35,919 nucleotides of DNA. Origin: Burkholderiaceae bacterium. Lineage in GTDB: Bacteria; Pseudomonadota; Gammaproteobacteria; Burkholderiales; Burkholderiaceae_F. Below, piece after piece: positions 33,786-35,919 of the stretch. The notes under the pieces are model-generated. The model was not told the origin of the DNA. It ran no database searches and saw only the letters and a list, made by a program, of their open reading frames with translations. Where the stretch lies: assembly GCA_022843955.1 (NCBI GenBank), contig JALHMQ010000037.1, forward strand, positions 1 to 35,919. The letters run 5' to 3'. Every line of letters begins with the position of its first letter. The stretch's first letter is position 1. The position numbers and the translations under genes were made by a program.

Positions 33786-35387
33786 TCATGGCCGCACGCC
33801 TGCCTTCAGCTTCGGGCCAAGCGTGGTTGCCAGCCGACCCTGCGCCGCGTCGATGAAGCGGCACAGGTAGGCGCGCGTCTCGCGCGGATCGATGATCTCT
33901 TCCACGCCGAATGCCTCGGCAGTGCGAAACGGCGAGGCAGCGGCACGCAGTTCGTCCTCGATCTGCATCTCGCGTGCCTTGGGGTCGGGGGCCTCGGCGA
34001 TCTCGCGCCGGAACGCCGCGGCCACCCCGCCCTCGATCGGCAGCGAACCCCACTCGGCCGACGGCCAGGCGATCTTCATATCCAGTCCGTTCTTGTCGGT
34101 GGCCGCCATGCCGGCCATGCCGTAGCACTTGCGGATCACCACGGTGAACATCGGCACGCTCGCCTGCAGGCTCACGTACACCGTGCGCATGCCTTCGCGC
34201 AGCGTGGCGGCGGCCTCGGCATCGCGCCCGACCATGAAGCCCGGCACGTCCACCAGGAACACGATCGGGATGTGAAAGCAGTCGCACAGGTCGATGAAGT
34301 GCGCCTGCTTGCGCGCCGCCTTCACGTCGATCGCGCCACCGTAGATCATCGGGTTGTTGGCAACGAAGCCCACCACCTTGCCGTTCATCCGCGCCAGGCT
34401 CGTGATCACCGCCTTGCCGAAGCTCGGCTGGATCTCGAACACCGAGCCGCGGTCGGCCACCATGCGGATGATGCGGCGCATGTCGTACGGCTTGCGCCGG
34501 TTCTTCGGCACGATGCCGAGCAGCTCCTCGTCGGCGCGCCCGACCGGATCGTCGGTCGCCACCACCGGCGGCAGTTCCCACACGTTGCGCGGCATGTAGC
34601 TCAAGAAGCGCCGCACCAGCTCGAAACACTCCTGCTCGTTGGCGGCGACGTTGTCGATGGTGCCGGCCTCGTCGACCGCCAGGTGATGGCCGCCGAGTTC
34701 CTCCTTGCTGATCTTCTGCCCGAGCGAGCGCTCGACCACCGGCGGCCCGGCGGCGAACACCTGGCTGGTGCCCTTCACCATCACCGACCAGTGCGCCAGG
34801 ATCGCGCGTCCCGCCGGCCCGCCGGCCGCGGTGCCCATCACCGCGCACACCACCGGCACCTCGCCCAGCAGCTGCACCGAACGCTCGAAGCCGTGCACCC
34901 CCGGAAACACCGAGTGACCGCGACGCGTGATCGAGGTGACGCTGCCGCCGGCGCCGTCGATCAGGTTCACCAGCGGGATGCGGTACTGGTGCGCCAGGTC
35001 CTCGACGAAGCCGCCCTGCCCGCCTTTCTTGCGATCGCCGCTCCAGCTGGTGCCGCCGCGCACGGTGAAGTCTTCGCCGCCGATCGCCACCGGGCGGCCG
35101 TCGACGTTCGCCAGTCCCATCACGTACGGCGCCGGCGTGACCGCGCGCAACTGGCCGTTCTCGTAGCGGCCCTGGCCGGTGAGGCGGCCGACCTCCTGAA
35201 AGCTCGCCCGATCGACCAGCGCATCGATGCGCTCGCGGATCGTCAGGCGGCCCTGCTGATGGTGCTTGTCCACCGCCTCGGCGCCGCCGAGCGCAAGCGA
35301 CTGCTGGCGCCGCAGGCGCAGCTCGTCGATCTCCGGCTGCCAATCAGAGGCAGCCGCCGGCACGGCGGTGGGATCCGGCACGTTCAT
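33786..35387 (-). CDS. Acyl-CoA carboxylase, carboxyltransferase (beta) subunit
   Basis: 533 residues of the crotonase-like carboxyltransferase family (PccB/MccB/AccD5). QGRLTIRERIDALVD marks the start of the domain. The N half has GGTSWSGDRKKGGQGGF and LIDGAGGSV, with AVMGTAAGGPAGRA forming the acyl-CoA oxyanion hole. The C half has VDVPGFMVGRDAE and KCYGMAGMA, the biotin-side oxyanion hole. It transfers CO2 from carboxybiotin onto an acyl-CoA; acetyl-, propionyl- or another acyl-CoA cannot be told apart here. Its ATG overlaps the biotin-carrier stop (ATGA). Confidence 0.93.
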   Translation of the reverse strand: MNVPDPTAVPAAASDWQPEIDELRLRRQQSLALGGAEAVDKHHQQGRLTIRERIDALVDRASFQEVGRLTGQGRYENGQLRAVTPAPYVMGLANVDGRPVAIGGEDFTVRGGTSWSGDRKKGGQGGFVEDLAHQYRIPLVNLIDGAGGSVTSITRRGHSVFPGVHGFERSVQLLGEVPVVCAVMGTAAGGPAGRAILAHWSVMVKGTSQVFAAGPPVVERSLGQKISKEELGGHHLAVDEAGTIDNVAANEQECFELVRRFLSYMPRNVWELPPVVATDDPVGRADEELLGIVPKNRRKPYDMRRIIRMVADRGSVFEIQPSFGKAVITSLARMNGKVVGFVANNPMIYGGAIDVKAARKQAHFIDLCDCFHIPIVFLVDVPGFMVGRDAEAAATLREGMRTVYVSLQASVPMFTVVIRKCYGMAGMAATDKNGLDMKIAWPSAEWGSLPIEGGVAAAFRREIAEAPDPKAREMQIEDELRAAASPFRTAEAFGVEEIIDPRETRAYLCRFIDAAQGRLATTLGPKLKAGVRP

Positions 35388-35605
35388 TCCGCCACGACCG
35401 CCACGGTCTGACCTTCGGCCACCGGCGTGCCTTCGGTCACGCGCAGCTCAAGCAGGCGGCCGCCGTCTTCGGCGATCACCGGGATCTCCATCTTCATCGA
35501 CTCCAGAATCATCACCGTGTCGCCGGGCGCGAGCGTCTGCCCGACCTGGGTGACGATCTTCCACACCGATCCGGTGACCTCCGCCTTCACTTCGACATTC
35601 GCCAA
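35384..35605 (-). CDS. Free-standing biotin carrier protein of the carboxylase
   Basis: 73 residues forming a single biotinyl-lipoyl hammerhead domain. The modified lysine is Lys38 in ESMKMEI, where most carriers have EAMKM. Two half-motifs (GSVWKIVTQVGQTLAPGDTV and GGRLLELRVTEGTPVAEGQ) flank it. Length matches small stand-alone biotin carriers. The start is TTG 35605: a AGGGAGAA ribosome site sits at the right distance and the domain begins there, while the nearby ATG is out of frame. It lies between the biotin carboxylase and carboxyltransferase genes, so the carrier is a separate subunit rather than fused to the carboxylase. Confidence 0.9.
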   Translation of the reverse strand: MANVEVKAEVTGSVWKIVTQVGQTLAPGDTVMILESMKMEIPVIAEDGGRLLELRVTEGTPVAEGQTVAVVAE

Positions 35606-35610
35606 CGCTG

Positions 35611-35618
35611 TTCTCCCT
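35611..35618 (-). promoter_or_regulatory. Ribosome binding site deciding the TTG start of the biotin carrier
   Basis: AGGGAGAA on the minus strand lies 5 nt before TTG 35605. It is the only good site upstream of the domain and supports use of the rare start codon. Confidence 0.6.
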
Positions 35619-35645
35619 CTACCTGATGGTGCGGCTCGCGCCGCG

Positions 35646-35919
35646 CTAGTGCATGCGGGCAACGACCGCGGTCGCCAGCCCGGTGTGGACCTCGCCCGCG
35701 CGGAACTCGGCCGAATCGAGGATCGCCCGCAACGCCGGAATGTTGTGCTTGACGCCGGCGATGGCAAAGTCGGCCAGCGCATCGCGCAGGCGGTCGATCG
35801 CCTGCGCGCGCGTGTCGGCATGCACGATCACCTTGGCCAGCAGCGGGTCGTAGTGCGGCGTGACCTCGCGCCCACGCGCGTAGCCGGTCTCCACCCGCAC
35901 GCCTGCGCCGGCCGGCGGC
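35646..35919 (-). CDS. Biotin carboxylase (acyl-CoA carboxylase alpha), C-terminal end
   Basis: Only the last 90 or so residues lie in the window. AGAGVRVETGY, then TPHYDPLLAKVIVHADTRAQAIDRLRDALADFAIAGVKHNIPALRAIL, is the C-terminal domain of biotin carboxylases (AccC/PccA). The protein ends shortly after, with no biotin-carrier domain attached, consistent with the separate carrier gene 40 bp downstream. It carboxylates biotin using ATP and bicarbonate. The N-terminal ATP-grasp part lies beyond the right edge. Confidence 0.92.
   Translation of the reverse strand, partial: PPAGAGVRVETGYARGREVTPHYDPLLAKVIVHADTRAQAIDRLRDALADFAIAGVKHNIPALRAILDSAEFRAGEVHTGLATAVVARMH

Noticed and set aside
33781..35343. 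A 520-codon open frame overlapping the carboxyltransferase on the same strand
   Set aside because: Different reading frame, Arg/Gly/Ala-rich with no motifs; the 533-residue frame matches the carboxyltransferase family along its whole length.
1..35919. A mobile element or genomic island boundary
   Set aside because: No integrase, transposase, tRNA end or flanking direct repeat was seen, and base composition is uniform.

Overview
The window looks like a chromosomal segment from a high-GC betaproteobacterium, most likely of the order Burkholderiales. This rests on very high GC in coding and non-coding DNA alike, the gene families present, and dense packing with many 1-25 nt gene overlaps. I see no rRNA, tRNA, transposase, integrase, phage gene or CRISPR array. 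Both ends cut through genes.

Left block (1-6577, all minus strand): a surface-polysaccharide operon. In transcription order it encodes a family-4 glycosyltransferase, a short-chain dehydrogenase, a GmhB-like HAD phosphatase, a family-9 (heptosyltransferase-like) glycosyltransferase, a NodU/CmcH-type carbamoyltransferase and a family-2 glycosyltransferase that runs off the left edge. From the dehydrogenase onward every junction overlaps. The only gap, about 290 bp after the first gene, is filled by degenerate hexamer-based repeats.

Sensory block (6771-14444): a CPA1-type cation/proton antiporter and a 15-cysteine DUF326/Csp-like protein lead into a bacteriophytochrome hybrid histidine kinase (PAS-GAF-PHY-HisKA-HATPase-receiver) split by a one-base frameshift near 9735. 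Convergent with it, and overlapping its 3' end by 23 bp, is a two-gene unit: a double-domain KaiC-like ATPase followed by a second hybrid histidine kinase. KaiA and KaiB are absent.

Stress and repair block (14699-20250): a PRC-barrel protein (minus), then on the plus strand a DUF2383-like helical protein, a highly polar disordered protein and a three-domain DNA ligase D with order PE-Lig-Pol. LigD has an unusual tandem-repeat linker. No Ku gene is visible.

Signalling and metabolism block (20500-29614, plus strand): two membrane-anchored GGDEF-EAL proteins flank a class III PLP enzyme resembling the phosphonate lyase PbfA. A cytosolic S9 peptidase follows.

Right block (29628-35919, all minus): in transcription order, the end of a biotin carboxylase, a free-standing 73-residue biotin carrier with a TTG start, a carboxyltransferase, then an SsuA/TauA-type binding protein, ABC ATPase, permease and an unidentified multi-pass membrane protein.

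A recurring oddity is short-period, degenerate tandem repeats of unrelated sequence: near 5050-5290, 16113-16164, 17971-18246 and 23038-23121, plus a small one at 2371-2391. The two with most potential interest are the broken phytochrome facing a KaiC/kinase pair and the repeat-expanded LigD linker.
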